DNA of 5,256 nt, from positions 1-5,256 of the forward strand of contig JAHEXO010000203.1 of NCBI GenBank assembly GCA_023252065.1, given 5' to 3'. The stretch is from Nocardioides sp. (GTDB taxonomy: Bacteria; Actinomycetota; Actinomycetes; Propionibacteriales; Nocardioidaceae). Below are positions 4,518 to 5,256 of the stretch, piece by piece (positions within the stretch are counted from its first letter, which is position 1; each line of letters opens with the position of its first letter). The position numbers were made by a program, and so were the translations under genes. Below the pieces are notes generated by a model. The model had not been told where the DNA came from. It saw nothing but the letters and a program-made list of their open reading frames with translations, and did no database searches.

Positions 4518-5256
4518 TCAGGCGGTGACTGTGGGTGTCGCGACCGGCTCCAGCCACGTGTGCACGAGCGGTACGACGGAGGCGCCCTCGCCGCTGGCCG
4601 AGGCGACGCGTTTCATCGAGCCGGAGCGGATGTCGCCGACGGCGAAGATGCCGGGCACCGTGGTCTGGAGGGTCTCCGGCGGGAGCCCGTCGTGCCAGGC
4701 GTCCGCCGGCACCTCGCGGCCGGTGAGCACGAACCCCTTGGTGTCGCGCGCGACCTGGGGCGGCAGCCAGTCGCAGTGGGCGACGGCCCCGAGCAGCAGG
4801 AACAGGCCGCCCACGTCGCGCCTCCTCCGCTCCCCGGTCTCGCTGTTCTCCACCTCGATCCACTCCAGGCGGGCCTCGCCGCCGCCGTCGACGACGGCGC
4901 TGCAGCCCTCGACGGTGATCCGCGGGTTGAACGCGATCTCGCCGATCAGGTACGACGACATGGTCGCGCTCAGGTCGGGGCGCCGGACCAGGATGGTGAC
5001 GCTGCGGGCGAAGCGGGACAGGTGGATCGCGGCCTGGCCGGCGGAGTTGCCGCCACCCACCACGACCACGTCGAGGCCCTCCATCTCGCGCGCGGCGGTC
5101 ATCGCGGCGCCGTAGTTCACGCCGTTGCCGACCAGCGCGTCGATGGCGTCGACGCCGAGCCGACGGTAGGTGACCCCCGACGCGATCACGACCGCGCGGG
5201 CACGGACGTCGCCGCCCTCGGTGCGCACCACGTGGGGCGCGCCGTCGAGACCGACC
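4518..5256 (-). CDS. Thioredoxin-reductase-like FAD/NAD(P)H oxidoreductase (N-terminus outside window)
   Basis: The frame is open to the window edge and gives the last 245 residues of a two-dinucleotide-fold flavoprotein. Near the visible N-terminus is RARAVVIASGV, the ATG-like strand closing the first FAD segment. Next comes the NAD(P)H-binding Rossmann motif VVVVGGGNSAGQAA followed by LVRR, whose arginines suit NADPH. Near the C-terminus lies GIFAVGDIRSGSMKRVASASGEG, the second FAD-contacting motif. The region that holds the CxxC redox pair in true thioredoxin reductases reads NGVNYGAAMTAAREMEG and has no cysteine. The enzyme therefore probably does not reduce thioredoxin by that route. Relatives are often fused at the N-terminus to a cyclic-nucleotide-binding or response-regulator domain, but that part is not visible. 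A GTG at 5229-5231 is inside the domain and is not the true start. Confidence 0.88.
   Translation of the reverse strand, partial: VGLDGAPHVVRTEGGDVRARAVVIASGVTYRRLGVDAIDALVGNGVNYGAAMTAAREMEGLDVVVVGGGNSAGQAAIHLSRFARSVTILVRRPDLSATMSSYLIGEIAFNPRITVEGCSAVVDGGGEARLEWIEVENSETGERRRRDVGGLFLLLGAVAHCDWLPPQVARDTKGFVLTGREVPADAWHDGLPPETLQTTVPGIFAVGDIRSGSMKRVASASGEGASVVPLVHTWLEPVATPTVTA

Noticed and set aside
2308..5115. A 935-codon plus-strand open frame opposite the UPF0182 and flavoprotein genes
   Set aside because: It runs across two confidently identified genes and their gap. Its translation is Arg/Val/Asp/Gln-rich low-complexity sequence, the usual antisense shadow in GC-rich DNA where stop codons are rare.
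5229..5231. GTG as start of the flavoprotein
   Set aside because: It falls inside the FAD domain just before RARAVVIASG, and the frame continues open to the window edge, so the gene is simply truncated.

Overview
The window is GC-rich DNA (about 70% by eye) with third codon positions almost all G or C. This points to an actinobacterium. A nocardioid or other Propionibacteriales member fits the protein styles, but that is an inference from family resemblance only. No mobile element, tRNA, rRNA, CRISPR array or phage gene is visible, and the region reads as ordinary chromosome.

Layout from left to right: the last 44 codons of an unrecognised plus-strand gene (1-135) run head-on into a minus-strand hemerythrin-like di-iron protein (143-790). 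A divergent 100-bp region (791-890) follows, and then a short PlsC-type phospholipid acyltransferase on the plus strand (891-1460). It converges with 6 bp to spare on a 57-residue single-span membrane microprotein (1467-1640, minus), which starts from GTG. Upstream of the microprotein on the same strand lies a complete 903-residue UPF0182-family membrane protein (1708-4419). A further 98-bp gap leads to the C-terminal 245 residues of a thioredoxin-reductase-like flavoprotein with no CxxC motif (4518-5256, minus), cut by the window edge.

Four of the six genes relate to the envelope or to redox and iron chemistry: acyltransferase, UPF0182, hemerythrin and flavoprotein. Nothing shows that they form one pathway. 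The only plausible operon is UPF0182 followed by the microprotein, and a strong hairpin lies between them.

The most interesting signals are regulatory. Two genes have a TANNNT -10 element 6-7 nt before the start codon and so look leaderless. The acyltransferase leader contains a 12-bp perfect palindrome and a hairpin that hides the Shine-Dalgarno sequence, with a competing pairing that would free it. Compact GC-rich hairpins without T-tracts sit at or near the gene ends. I see no clearly new multi-gene system. The best candidates for undescribed biology are the microprotein next to the UPF0182 gene and the acyltransferase leader.
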